Positions 1 to 5,264 of a DNA stretch of 5,264 nt are shown in pieces. Numbering within the stretch: the stretch's first letter is position 1; each line of letters starts with the position of its first letter. Under the pieces are notes generated by a model. That model was not told the origin of the DNA and did no database searches. It worked only from the letters and a program-made list of their open reading frames with translations. The translations under genes and the position numbers were made by a program. Source of the stretch: Pseudomonadota bacterium (GTDB taxonomy: Bacteria; Pseudomonadota; Alphaproteobacteria; Sphingomonadales; Sphingomonadaceae). The stretch lies in the NCBI GenBank assembly GCA_029781465.1, contig JAKOWQ010000077.1, forward strand, positions 1-5,264, read 5' to 3'.

Positions 1-94
1 CCTGGCCTGCGGTGGCGTCCTGGGCCTGGGCGGGAATTGCCGCCGTTGCGGCGAGAACTATCAGGCACGAGCTGGCAAGATATCTGGTCTTCAT
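1..94 (-). CDS. N-terminal fragment of an exported protein (signal peptide only visible)
   Basis: Reading the minus strand from the ATG at 94-92 gives an open frame to the window edge, 31 residues, starting MKTRYLASSCLIV. It has the three parts of a Sec signal peptide: a basic start (K2, R4), a hydrophobic core at about residues 8-19, and a likely signal peptidase I site after an AQA motif near residue 24, before a QDATAGQ stretch. The protein therefore goes to the periplasm or outer membrane. Such a leader followed by a short polar linker is common in sphingomonad TonB-dependent receptors and other outer-membrane proteins, but nothing of the mature domain is visible, so function is unassigned. 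The ribosome binding site is weak: a GGA about 7 bases before the ATG. The gene lies downstream of the phosphodiesterase gene, separated from it by about 400 bases with terminator-like hairpins, so it probably has its own promoter. Confidence 0.72.
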   Translation of the reverse strand, partial: MKTRYLASSCLIVLAATAAIPAQAQDATAGQ

Positions 95-166
95 CAGGAA
101 TCCGTTCGGGAACGCGCATCGAAACGCTGTGAGAATCACGATGGGTTGCCCTTAGCCACCGAATGA

Positions 167-182
167 TGATGTTACAACATCA
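167..182. promoter_or_regulatory. 16-base palindrome, candidate operator upstream of the exported-protein gene
   Basis: TGATGTTACAACATCA is a perfect dyad with 7-base arms around AC. It lies 73-88 bases upstream of the ATG at 94-92, a typical place for a dimeric repressor or activator site or for a site overlapping a -35 element. On the minus strand the right part reads TTGTAA, with TAAGGG 17 bases further on, a poor but possible -35/-10 pair. No regulator can be named from the sequence. Confidence 0.35.
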
Positions 183-271
183 CATTGCTGATTCGGTCGA
201 AACTCCTCGCATCCACGCCACGGCTGGTCGAATTCCAGTCGGCGCCCCTCAAACCCTTCGTCCCGGAATCG

Positions 272-296
272 AAAAGGCTCGCCAAACCGGCGAGCC
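272..296 (-). terminator. Candidate intrinsic terminator downstream of the phosphodiesterase gene
   Basis: The arms GGCTCGCC (276-283) and GGCGAGCC (289-296) pair perfectly over 8 bases, mostly G-C, with a 5-base loop. On the minus strand the stem is followed at once by TTTT (275-272). The T run is short, so termination may be partial. On the plus strand no T run follows. It lies about 200 bases after the phosphodiesterase stop codon and before the next gene on the same strand, where it would separate the two transcripts. Confidence 0.55.
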
Positions 297-353
297 CTTC
301 ATGATTCCAACAGGCCACACCCCCGTACGCGGAAGCGATTCGGACCCTGTCTA

Positions 354-398
354 GATTGCAAGGGGCGAGGTCGAAATTCGACCTATCCCCTTGAAATC
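354..398. repeat. 45-base imperfect palindrome (long hairpin) of unknown role
   Basis: The arms pair in three blocks. GATT (354-357) pairs with AATC (395-398); CAAGGGG (359-365) pairs with CCCCTTG (387-393); AGGTCGAA (368-375) pairs with TTCGACCT (377-384) around a central A. They are separated by one G/A mismatch and a 2-by-2 internal loop, giving about 18 pairs in a folded hairpin. No T run follows on either strand, so it is not a standard intrinsic terminator. It could be an mRNA 3' stabilising structure, a REP-like dispersed element, or a protein binding site. Confidence 0.6.
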
Positions 399-425
399 AA
401 TGAACGAGGTATTCCCAGAGACGCG

Positions 426-462
426 AAAACATGGTGGTTTCCCTTCAAGTGTTGGAAACCAC
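426..462 (-). terminator. Hairpin just after the phosphodiesterase gene, possible intrinsic terminator
   Basis: GTGGTTTCC (434-442) and GGAAACCAC (454-462) form a perfect 9-base stem with an 11-base loop, starting about 33 bases after the stop codon of the minus-strand phosphodiesterase gene. Reading the minus strand, the stem is followed by CATG and then TTTT (429-426). The stem is only moderately GC-rich, the loop is long and the T run is short and offset, so it may act as a weak terminator or as an mRNA end-protecting structure backed up by the hairpin at 272-296. Confidence 0.4.
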
Positions 463-465
463 TCC

Positions 466-488
466 TTAACCGGAAACGTTATGGTTAA
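466..488. promoter_or_regulatory. Inverted TTAACC ... GGTTAA pair next to the phosphodiesterase stop codon
   Basis: TTAACC (466-471) and GGTTAA (483-488) are inverted copies 11 bases apart, 7 bases beyond the TAG at 497-495. The second copy extends to ATGGTTAA, that is TTAACCAT on the minus strand, resembling the half-site of the alphaproteobacterial cell-cycle regulator CtrA. The spacing does not fit the standard TTAA-N7-TTAA box and no gene start lies close by, so function is doubtful. Confidence 0.2.
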
Positions 489-494
489 CAAGAT

Positions 495-2795
495 CTATAC
501 GTTAGCCTGCGCTCCTCCGGCTGTTCCAGCCTGGGACAAATCGACAAGCTCCAGTAATTCCGGCAACTTCATCGGCCTGCCGATATGATAGCCTTGGGCA
601 AGGTCGCAGCCGAGTTTGCGCAAGGCTTCGAGCGTTACGATGTCCTCGATCCCTTCGGCCACGACTTCCTGGCCAAGCGAATGGGCCAGACCAATCACAC
701 TCTCGACGATCAGTTGATCGCGGTGATCCAGCGTGATCGACCGAATGAAACGCCGATCCAGCTTGATCTCGTCACTGGGAATTTCCGCAAGATAGGCGAG
801 ACTTGCCTGGCCGGTGCCGAAATCATCGATCGAAAGGCGGAACCCCATGGTGCGCAGCGCCGCGAGGTTGATCTTGGCCTGGTCGCGATTGGCCATGGAA
901 AACGTTTCGGTCACCTCGAATGTGATCCGCGAGCAATCCTTGAGGCCCGTTTCTCTCACGATGTCGGCAATGCGGTGAACCAGCCCCGGATGATCGACCA
1001 TTCGCGCCGACAGATTGACGCTGATCTGAAACGGTGCGGCAACCGCGTTGAGCTGATCGAGCATCCTGATCGACCGCTCAAGCACCCAATAGGTGATTGC
1101 CTCGATCCGTCCCGCGCGCTCGGCCTGCAGGATGAAGGCATCGGGCGGAATCACCCCGCGCTCCGGATCGGTCCAGCGGATCAAGGCTTCAGCGCCGGAA
1201 ATCCGGTTGTGGCGGAAATCGTATTGCGGCTGCAGGGCCAGCCAGATGTCTCCGTTGCGCAGCCCTTCGTCGATCCGCGCATGAAGCGATAGCTCCCAAG
1301 GGGACTGCGCCAGCCGCTGCTCGCCAAACTCCTCGTAGAGCTTGCCTTTGCTCTGCGCTTCGTTGGCGCTGGCCAGTGCAGACTGGATCCGGCTCATCGG
1401 CTTGGAATCGATGTTGCGATCGACCCCGAAGTGAACCGTCGTATCGAGCACGTGACCACCGATCACCAGCGGCGAGGAAAACAGCGCGCGCAAGCCTTCA
1501 AGGTGTTCGATCAGGCCATCGAGCGTCTTGGAGTTTTCCAGCCAGACGAAGTGGCCGTTGTCATTGTCGTAGACTTGCCGATCGCCAGAGCCGAGACCTA
1601 TTCGGCGCGCAATCTGCCGTGCGCATTCCCCATGAAGTTCGCGCGGAAGGCTGGCAAGCATCTGCTCGTACTGGCTGACCGAAACCGCGATCACGTCAAA
1701 GGTACGGTCGACGCCTTCTGCTGCCATCGCCGTAATGTTCGGAAGCCCCGACGCGCTGCTGGTCATTTGCACCCGGCTGCGCCACTTCTGCGAGCTGCGT
1801 AGCGGTGCATAGATCAGCATTGCCACCAGACTTGGACCAACAGTCAGAAAATAGCCAAATTCGCGAATGATCCCCGGAACGACCAGGACCATCGCCGTGC
1901 CGGCAAGATAGACGAACAGCTTAACCGACCTACGGCGCGCTTTGCTTCCGGCAATGATCGTGGCGGCGAACGCCAACAGCAAGGGGACCCAGCCCAGAAC
2001 ATTCGCATCACCGCGCGCCGAACCACGAATTCCAGAGTAGTCGACCAGCGCCGCCGGAACCTTCTGAGCGCCGTGGCCATAATAGCCCAAAGCGCTGTCA
2101 AGCTGGGGGTTCGTCATCGTCACGAAAACGAGTTTGCCGCTGAACGCGTCGGCCGGCATTCTTCCCTGCAAGACGGACCGGGCATCGACGATCGGTATGC
2201 TGTCGAGACGCAGCGAGAATTCCGGAAATATCAGGTCGCCTTGGCTTTCACCGCGATCCTGGGTCGAGGCGACCGATGGCACCCATACCTTGTCGACGGT
2301 CATCGCGCGCCTTGTATCGACCGCATAGCCAATAAAGTTGACATTCCATGCGGAGACCGCTTCGCGAACGCCTTCAGGAAGCTTGAATGATACCTCTTCC
2401 GGTTCAGAACGGTTCAGACCGCTCTTAACGCTGCTTCGCCGAACAACAATGGTTCGGGTACTGTTGCGCTTCAATGCAGCCTTCAGTGCTTCCTCGCCAA
2501 GGTCATGCTCGCCCGACGATTGCGGATAATCGATGAAGACCGTCCGGGCCCCCATCCCTGCGAGCCGATCCAGCAGTTCAGCCTGCTTTCCTCCGGAACT
2601 TGCGACCGAACTCGAACTGATTGGCAGCCCGTTGTCGAGCGAAACCACGACCGCGTCGGTTTGTTCGATATGCGCGCGGTTCTTGAACCACACGTTCCAG
2701 TAGACATGCTCGAAGAATTGCAGCGACTGCGTGAAAACACCCAGCGACACGATGGCCAGGGTCACAAACAGTGGAGACTTCAAAAATGCGCGCAT
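495..2795 (-). CDS. Membrane-bound c-di-GMP phosphodiesterase: CHASE2-like sensor, degenerate GGDEF, intact EAL
   Basis: Predicted to hydrolyse cyclic di-GMP to pGpG in the cytoplasm in response to a periplasmic signal. Numbering is from the upstream GTG at 2837 (780 residues). One membrane helix lies at about 22-40; then a periplasmic CHASE2-like region, 43-278, with the family pattern TDAVVVSLDNG and GARTVFIDYP; then three helices, about 279-297, 306-324 and 328-346, with a basic cytoplasmic loop KARRRSVK. A GGDEF-like domain (about 355-500) keeps SGLPN (363-367), but its active-site loop reads YDNDNGHF (423-430) instead of GGDEF, so it should not make c-di-GMP. The EAL domain (about 515-770) retains E550 of EAL, N608, E641, the DD pair 671-672 in DDFGTG, K692, E728 and Q748, so it should be active. 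Start choice: I prefer the ATG at 2795 (residue 15), because the GTG has no ribosome binding site and the first 14 residues look untranslated; the ATG has only a weak GGCGGG ahead of it. The gene lies 76 bases after the amidotransferase gene, on the same strand. Confidence 0.92.
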   Translation of the reverse strand: MRAFLKSPLFVTLAIVSLGVFTQSLQFFEHVYWNVWFKNRAHIEQTDAVVVSLDNGLPISSSSVASSGGKQAELLDRLAGMGARTVFIDYPQSSGEHDLGEEALKAALKRNSTRTIVVRRSSVKSGLNRSEPEEVSFKLPEGVREAVSAWNVNFIGYAVDTRRAMTVDKVWVPSVASTQDRGESQGDLIFPEFSLRLDSIPIVDARSVLQGRMPADAFSGKLVFVTMTNPQLDSALGYYGHGAQKVPAALVDYSGIRGSARGDANVLGWVPLLLAFAATIIAGSKARRRSVKLFVYLAGTAMVLVVPGIIREFGYFLTVGPSLVAMLIYAPLRSSQKWRSRVQMTSSASGLPNITAMAAEGVDRTFDVIAVSVSQYEQMLASLPRELHGECARQIARRIGLGSGDRQVYDNDNGHFVWLENSKTLDGLIEHLEGLRALFSSPLVIGGHVLDTTVHFGVDRNIDSKPMSRIQSALASANEAQSKGKLYEEFGEQRLAQSPWELSLHARIDEGLRNGDIWLALQPQYDFRHNRISGAEALIRWTDPERGVIPPDAFILQAERAGRIEAITYWVLERSIRMLDQLNAVAAPFQISVNLSARMVDHPGLVHRIADIVRETGLKDCSRITFEVTETFSMANRDQAKINLAALRTMGFRLSIDDFGTGQASLAYLAEIPSDEIKLDRRFIRSITLDHRDQLIVESVIGLAHSLGQEVVAEGIEDIVTLEALRKLGCDLAQGYHIGRPMKLPELLELVDLSQAGTAGGAQANV

Positions 2796-2841
2796 TGACC
2801 CGCCGGTTGTGGCTTCGTTACCCACCGGCCCTAGCACCGCG

Positions 2842-2860
2842 ATGGTTAAGGATGCTTAAA
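2842..2860 (-). promoter_or_regulatory. TTAA repeats upstream of the phosphodiesterase gene, possible CtrA-type site
   Basis: On the minus strand the segment reads TTTAAGCATCCTTAACCAT: two TTAA units 6 bases apart, the second within TTAACCAT. The CtrA box known in Caulobacter and relatives is TTAA-N7-TTAAC, with TTAACCAT as a half-site, so this is one base short of consensus spacing. It ends 4 bases before the GTG at 2837 and about 46 bases before the preferred ATG at 2795. A binding site or promoter here would fit transcription starting between the two and translation from the ATG. GCTAGGGC (2834-2827) is a poor -10 match. Confidence 0.3.
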
Positions 2861-2913
2861 GCCTGATCCGTGGTCGCCCCGCAGTACCGCGGATTTCTGC
2901 GAGATTTGTTGCT

Positions 2914-4809
2914 TCAGGCAATTCCCATGCCCACCAATGACTTATCCAGCATCAACAGTTGCCAAAGCAGACGGGAATGGTCTGCGCGGCCGGAAATATG
3001 CTCTTCGCCCAGCGTAGCCAGCCGTCTGGAATCGAACCATTCGGTACGGGCCAGCGCCGCGCTTGTGGCGATGGCGCGCGCCTCTCCTGCCAGCGGCCCG
3101 CGGAACCACTGCGCGATCGGAGTGACAAAGCCTTGCTTCTGCCGAAAGAGGACAGGATCCGGCAGATAGCGCCGCATTGCCTTTTTCATCAACCACTTGC
3201 CCTCACCTCGCCGCAGGCGCATCGATTCTGGCAGGCTAGCGGCAAATTCGATCAAACGGTGATCGAGCAGCGGCTCGCGCGCTTCGAGGCTCACCGCCAT
3301 ACTGGTGCGGTCGACCTTGGTCAGGATGTCACCTGGCAGCCCGAAGCGCAGATCGGCATATTGCGCCCGGTCCAGCCCCGAACGGGCGGGCGCGGCGCGC
3401 ATCATCGCCTCAAACGGCTGTTCGGCGCGGTAATCCCCCCTCAAGCGGAGAAAACCGGGCGTGTAGAGCTTTTCGCGCAGTTCCGGCGGCGTTATCCCGA
3501 TCGCCCGGGCATAGCCCGCTTCGCTGCTGGCGGCGAGCGCCAGCAACGTCGCCTTGGCACGCAGCGGCCGCGGCGCCCAATCGGCCTTGGGATAGATCGC
3601 CCCCAGTGTTCCGAACAACGGTCCGCGCAGAGCTTGCGGCACAAACGCGCGCAGCCGGTCCTCGCCATGCTGGAAACGATGGCGGCGGTATCCGGCAAAG
3701 GCCTCGTCGGCGCCGTCGCCCGAAAGCGCGACGGTGACATTCTCCCGCGCCAGCTGGCAGACCCGCCACGTCGGCAGCGCGGAGGCATCGGCGAAGGGCT
3801 CGTCGAACATGGCGGCGATCGCATCGGCAGCCCCGAAATCATCGGGCGAGACCATGCGGCTGCGATGTTCGGTGGCGAAGCGCTCGGCCACCTGCGCGGC
3901 AAAGGATGTCTCGTCCAGCGCGGCGACATTGAACCCGATCGAACAGGTCTTGACCGGACCGCTGCTTGCCTCGGCCATCAGTGCGACGACGCTTGAGCTA
4001 TCGACCCCGCCGGAAAGGAAGGCCCCCAGCGGAACATCGGCCACCATGCGCGATCGCACCGCCTGGCGCAGCAGATGCAGAAGCTCGGCCTCGAGGTCGG
4101 CGGCGCGGCCCTTGCGCCGTTCGGCGAAAGAGACGTCCCACCACTGGCGCGGCGCGGGCAATGGCGCATCGTGACGCAGCATCAGGGAGTGACCGGCGGG
4201 AAGCTTGTGGACCCCGGCAAGGATTGAGCGGTGATCGGGGACATAGCCCCAGGCCAGATAGTCCTCCACCGCCAGCGGATCGGCCTCGCGCCGCAGCAGC
4301 GGGTGCGCGGCAAGTCCCTTGAGTTCGGAGGCAAAGGCAAGGCTGCCATCTGAAAGGGGCGCATAGAACAGCGGCTTCACCCCCAACCGGTCACGCGCCA
4401 GGAACAGGCTGCGCGCCTCGCAATCGTAGATCGCGAAGGCGAACATGCCGTGCAGGCGCAGCAGACAATCGGGGCCCCAGCGCTGCCAGGCCGCCAGGAT
4501 CACCTCGCTGTCGCCATCGGTATGGAACCGCGCACCAAGCCCGCGCAGTTCCTCGCGCAGTTCACGGTAATTGTAGATCTCGCCGTTGAAGACCAGCATC
4601 GCGCGCCCGTCGCTCGATGCCATCGGCTGCGGCGATCCTGCAACGTCGATGATCGAAAGACGGCGATGCCCCAGCCCTACCCCCGGCGCCGTCCAGATGC
4701 CGTGCCCGTCCGGTCCGCGATGGGCCATGGCGTCGCACATCCGCTCGACCCGGGCAGGATCGACCGGCTTGGGCGTTGAAAGGTGGAACAGGCCCGCAAT
4801 GCCGCACAT
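2914..4809 (-). CDS. Glutamine-dependent amidotransferase, asparagine synthase type (exosortase A system-associated amidotransferase 1)
   Basis: A complete 631-residue two-domain enzyme of the AsnB fold. The N-terminal class II glutaminase domain (about 2-215) releases ammonia from glutamine, using Cys2 exposed after removal of Met1 (MCGIAGLF). It also shows HRGPDG (30-35), GHRRLSIID (47-55), FNGEIYNY (74-81) and RDRLGVKPLFY. The C-terminal synthetase domain (about 235-625) has the ATP pyrophosphatase loop LSGGVDSS (265-272), LSGDGADEAFAGY (362-374) and KVDRTSMAVSLEAREPLLDH (498-517), so both half-reactions should work. The start is fixed by the need for Cys at position 2 and by an AGGGGC ribosome binding site. 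The length and the adjacent EpsI-domain gene point to the amidotransferase family of exosortase A/exopolysaccharide loci rather than to housekeeping asparagine synthetase; the acceptor is unknown, presumably a sugar or another polysaccharide precursor. It ends in TGA at 2916-2914. By hand count, 4021-4140 is about 72% GC. Confidence 0.93.
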   Translation of the reverse strand: MCGIAGLFHLSTPKPVDPARVERMCDAMAHRGPDGHGIWTAPGVGLGHRRLSIIDVAGSPQPMASSDGRAMLVFNGEIYNYRELREELRGLGARFHTDGDSEVILAAWQRWGPDCLLRLHGMFAFAIYDCEARSLFLARDRLGVKPLFYAPLSDGSLAFASELKGLAAHPLLRREADPLAVEDYLAWGYVPDHRSILAGVHKLPAGHSLMLRHDAPLPAPRQWWDVSFAERRKGRAADLEAELLHLLRQAVRSRMVADVPLGAFLSGGVDSSSVVALMAEASSGPVKTCSIGFNVAALDETSFAAQVAERFATEHRSRMVSPDDFGAADAIAAMFDEPFADASALPTWRVCQLARENVTVALSGDGADEAFAGYRRHRFQHGEDRLRAFVPQALRGPLFGTLGAIYPKADWAPRPLRAKATLLALAASSEAGYARAIGITPPELREKLYTPGFLRLRGDYRAEQPFEAMMRAAPARSGLDRAQYADLRFGLPGDILTKVDRTSMAVSLEAREPLLDHRLIEFAASLPESMRLRRGEGKWLMKKAMRRYLPDPVLFRQKQGFVTPIAQWFRGPLAGEARAIATSAALARTEWFDSRRLATLGEEHISGRADHSRLLWQLLMLDKSLVGMGIA

Positions 4810-4817
4810 ATGTCGCC

Positions 4818-4823
4818 GCCCCT
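4818..4823 (-). promoter_or_regulatory. Ribosome binding site overlapping the upstream stop codon
   Basis: AGGGGC on the minus strand ends 8 bases before the amidotransferase ATG. Its AG is also the end of the TAG stop (4824-4822) of the EpsI-domain gene. The 12-base gap leaves no room for a promoter, so the two genes are almost certainly cotranscribed and probably translationally coupled. Confidence 0.6.
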
Positions 4824-5264
4824 AGCGCGCTGCCGCGATGCGGTCCATCCACGCTCCGGGATTACCCGCGGCCGTGATGAACGATTGCAGCGCTTGCGGC
4901 GCGGGGTAACCGGGTCGCTGTTCGGCGGAAAGGATCAGCATCGCGGTGGGCCGGGCGCGCAGCTGCACCCGGTCGGCGATGTTGGCGAGCTTCAGCCGCG
5001 CATTGCTGCCCGAAAGCAGATCGCCGGTGCGGTAATAGGTCAGCGCGATCCGCTCGACCGAGCGCCCCCAGCGCAGCCGCTCGGACTTGGCAGGCGGCAT
5101 GTCCGGTCCGGGACTGGCCCAGTTCCATTCGGTCCCCGGCATCAGCGCACCTTCCCCAAATCCCCCTGCCTCGCGGCCTTCGCCTTGCCCGGCATAGAGC
5201 GCGAAGAACACATCGACCTGATTGCCGCGCTCATCCCGGTAGCGCCCGAGCAGCCGGTGTCCGG
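4822..5264 (-). CDS. EpsI-domain protein, C-terminal part (free EpsI or exosortase A/EpsI fusion), cut by the window edge
   Basis: The frame is open from the right edge to TAG at 4824-4822, giving the last 146 residues. An apparent GTG start at 5211 is internal: the frame continues upstream as GRYRDERGNQVDVFFALYAG, so there is no real start in the window. The pattern matches the EpsI (DUF3485) family: an aromatic strand VDVFFALYAGQGEGREA, a mid-domain WGRSVERIALTYYRTGD and a final ARPTAMLILSAE strand followed by a helix. EpsI domains occur alone or fused to the C-terminus of exosortase A (XrtA), a multi-pass inner-membrane transpeptidase-like enzyme that processes PEP-CTERM proteins. EpsI lies in the envelope and is needed for exopolysaccharide production in Methylobacillus, but its activity is unknown. 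Which form this is cannot be decided without the sequence to the right. It is coupled to the amidotransferase gene by a 12-base gap. Confidence 0.8.
   Translation of the reverse strand, partial: GHRLLGRYRDERGNQVDVFFALYAGQGEGREAGGFGEGALMPGTEWNWASPGPDMPPAKSERLRWGRSVERIALTYYRTGDLLSGSNARLKLANIADRVQLRARPTAMLILSAEQRPGYPAPQALQSFITAAGNPGAWMDRIAAAR

Larger units (their letters stand above)
95..494. other. 400-base intergenic region rich in inverted repeats
   Basis: I see no credible gene here. The short plus-strand open frames lack ribosome binding sites and recognisable protein features. The region holds the upstream region of the exported-protein gene (about 95-200), two hairpins followed by T runs on the minus strand (272-296 and 426-462), a large imperfect palindrome (354-398), a TTAACC/GGTTAA pair (466-488) and a 16-base palindrome (167-182). 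The part at 361-420 is 50% GC by hand count, lower than the flanking genes. Confidence 0.75.

Noticed and set aside
103..114. CGTTCGGGAACG dyad just upstream of the exported-protein start
   Set aside because: The 5-base arms are too short to stand out from chance in GC-rich DNA, although it borders the ribosome binding region.
163..354. 63-codon plus-strand open frame in the intergenic region
   Set aside because: No ribosome binding site, low-complexity start, and it runs through the terminator-like hairpin at 272-296; nothing supports translation.
195..376. Three copies of GGTCGAA in the intergenic region (195, 226 and 369)
   Set aside because: Irregular spacing and a 7-base unit; the third copy is part of the large palindrome. 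Not enough to call an operator array.
391..588. 65-codon plus-strand open frame across the end of the phosphodiesterase gene
   Set aside because: It starts inside the large palindrome with a non-ATG codon and overlaps the 3' end of a well supported gene.
585..1292. 235-codon plus-strand open frame antisense to the EAL domain
   Set aside because: It mirrors conserved EAL codons on the minus strand, has no ribosome binding site and no domain-like features.
2875..2895. Weak CCGC/GCGG hairpin after the amidotransferase stop, considered as a terminator
   Set aside because: Only 4 paired bases and no T run on the minus strand, so readthrough into the phosphodiesterase gene is more likely.
2959..3996. 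345-codon open frame on the plus strand, antisense to the amidotransferase gene
   Set aside because: The opposite strand codes for a complete, motif-rich amidotransferase. The antisense product is rich in Arg, Gln and Gly with no recognisable domain, and long antisense frames are expected in about 70% GC coding sequence.
2914..4809. Housekeeping asparagine synthetase AsnB
   Set aside because: The motifs are shared, but the coupling to an EpsI-domain gene and the 631-residue length favour the exosortase-associated amidotransferase family; housekeeping function cannot be fully excluded.

Overview
The window reads as a high-GC alphaproteobacterial chromosome segment, most likely a sphingomonad (Sphingomonadales). 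This rests on gene content and codon style and is an inference, since no rRNA or other marker is present. All four genes I can support lie on the minus strand, so transcription runs from right to left.

Layout in order of transcription. (1) 5264-4822 is the C-terminal part of an EpsI-domain protein, either a free-standing EpsI or the tail of an exosortase A (XrtA) fused to EpsI; it runs off the right edge. (2) Twelve bases later, with its ribosome binding site overlapping the previous stop codon, 4809-2914 encodes a complete 631-residue glutamine-dependent amidotransferase of the asparagine synthase type. Together with the EpsI domain it matches the 'exosortase A system-associated amidotransferase 1' arrangement of exopolysaccharide/PEP-CTERM loci. 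(3) After a 76-base gap carrying TTAA-type repeats, 2795-495 (or 2837-495 from an upstream GTG) encodes a membrane protein with a periplasmic CHASE2-like sensor, three further membrane helices, a GGDEF-like domain that has lost its active site, and an EAL domain with all catalytic signatures intact, so a probable c-di-GMP phosphodiesterase. (4) About 400 bases (95-494) have no gene but are rich in inverted repeats: two terminator-like hairpins facing the phosphodiesterase gene, a 45-base imperfect palindrome of unknown role, and a 16-base palindrome upstream of the next gene. (5) 94-1 is the start of a gene for an exported protein; only its signal peptide is visible.

Working model: the EpsI and amidotransferase genes belong to an exopolysaccharide biosynthesis and protein-sorting locus, and the adjacent phosphodiesterase may link c-di-GMP to that locus. 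The EpsI-amidotransferase coupling is strongly supported. The functional link to the phosphodiesterase rests on adjacency only, and the two genes differ visibly in base composition. I found no tRNA, rRNA, CRISPR array, insertion sequence or clear new multi-gene system.
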